This document shows, in pieces, positions 63,940 through 64,000 of a stretch of 64,000 nucleotides of DNA. The stretch comes from an uncultured Arenicella sp. (GTDB lineage Bacteria; Pseudomonadota; Gammaproteobacteria; Arenicellales; Arenicellaceae): positions 181,086-245,085 of the forward strand of contig CANMNN010000004.1 of the NCBI GenBank assembly GCA_947499305.1, read 5' to 3'. The translations under genes were made by a program, and so were the position numbers. Below the pieces are notes generated by a model that saw only the letters and a list, made by a program, of their open reading frames with translations, did not search any database and had not been told where the DNA came from. Within the stretch, counting starts at the first letter, position 1. Each line of letters opens with the position of its first letter.

Positions 63940-64000
63940 GCCCAAGTAGCTCAGCTGGACAATTTCATCGGGAATGAAATTGCACTACCGCAGGTAGCCC
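63940..64000 (+). tRNA. tRNA-like 5' end, incomplete or disrupted, at the window edge
   Basis: GCCCAAGTAGCTCAGCTGGA (63940-63959) matches the start of many bacterial tRNAs (7-nt acceptor strand, TA, D-stem GCTC, loop AGCTGGA). It then departs: instead of the D-stem closing strand, CAATTTCAT (63960-63968) and ATGAAATTG (63974-63982) form a 9-bp hairpin, and CTACC/GGTAG form another at 63985-63997. No anticodon arm of normal form follows within the window. It may be a broken tRNA gene, a tRNA-derived repeat, or chance similarity; the rest lies outside. Confidence 0.3.

Overview
The window is a continuous piece of chromosome from a Gram-negative, aerobic gammaproteobacterium, probably marine and heterotrophic. 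This rests on gene content and order: tgt-yajC-secD-secF, glyA-nrdR-ribD-ribE-ribB(A)-ribH-nusB-thiL-pgpA, fadI-fadJ, a Ppx/GppA phosphatase facing ppk, a Lif-type lipase chaperone, and c-type cytochromes. Base composition looks like the mid-40s % GC by eye. Genus is not proven; an Arenicella-like lineage is a guess. No insertion sequence, phage gene or CRISPR array is visible.

Layout. 1-9213: accessory and stress genes, mostly on the minus strand: a membrane protein cut by the window edge, an M50-like metalloprotease, an exported methyltransferase (plus strand), a Bfd-like ferredoxin behind a Fur-box-like dyad, a K+-channel-like protein, a catalase-fold protein overlapping a multihaem cytochrome c, an SMP-30 family protein and a TolB-like/TPR protein. 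9563-22948: oxidative and ester metabolism: an Old Yellow Enzyme homologue, a type B carboxylesterase, DNA polymerase II, then SDR, GST, crotonase and acyl-CoA dehydrogenase genes, a YegD-like Hsp70 relative, acetate kinase and a gamma-glutamylcyclotransferase-like protein. 22949-28111: a 92-residue unknown protein with an unusually structured leader, acetoacetyl-CoA synthetase, and an exported KatG.

28329-32662 (minus strand) is the most interesting region. A secreted PETase-like (type II polyester hydrolase family) enzyme is followed by two different membrane-anchored Lif/LifO-like proteins and an apolipoprotein N-acyltransferase-like protein; the last two genes overlap. A perfect 11-bp dyad lies upstream and a terminator/attenuator-like hairpin lies between the hydrolase and the Lif-like genes. 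Lif foldases are known for family I lipases, so a dedicated Lif pair for a PETase-like hydrolase would be new if real.

33016-58546 is mainly core chromosome: cytochrome c4, Ppx/GppA and Ppk1, a compact shikimate cluster (DAHP synthase, aroE, aroB, aroQ), tgt-yajC-secDF, glyA-nrdR, the riboflavin operon (with a MAPEG-family gene inserted and a RibBA whose second domain lacks the zinc cysteines), nusB-thiL-pgpA-ampD and fadI-fadJ. 58669-64000 returns to accessory genes: a DUF2306 membrane protein divergent from a membrane-bound AraC-type regulator, with a 42-bp nested perfect palindrome between them, a secreted unknown protein, a fatty acid hydroxylase family protein, queA (separated from tgt), and at the edge a sequence that starts like a tRNA gene but stops matching in the D loop.
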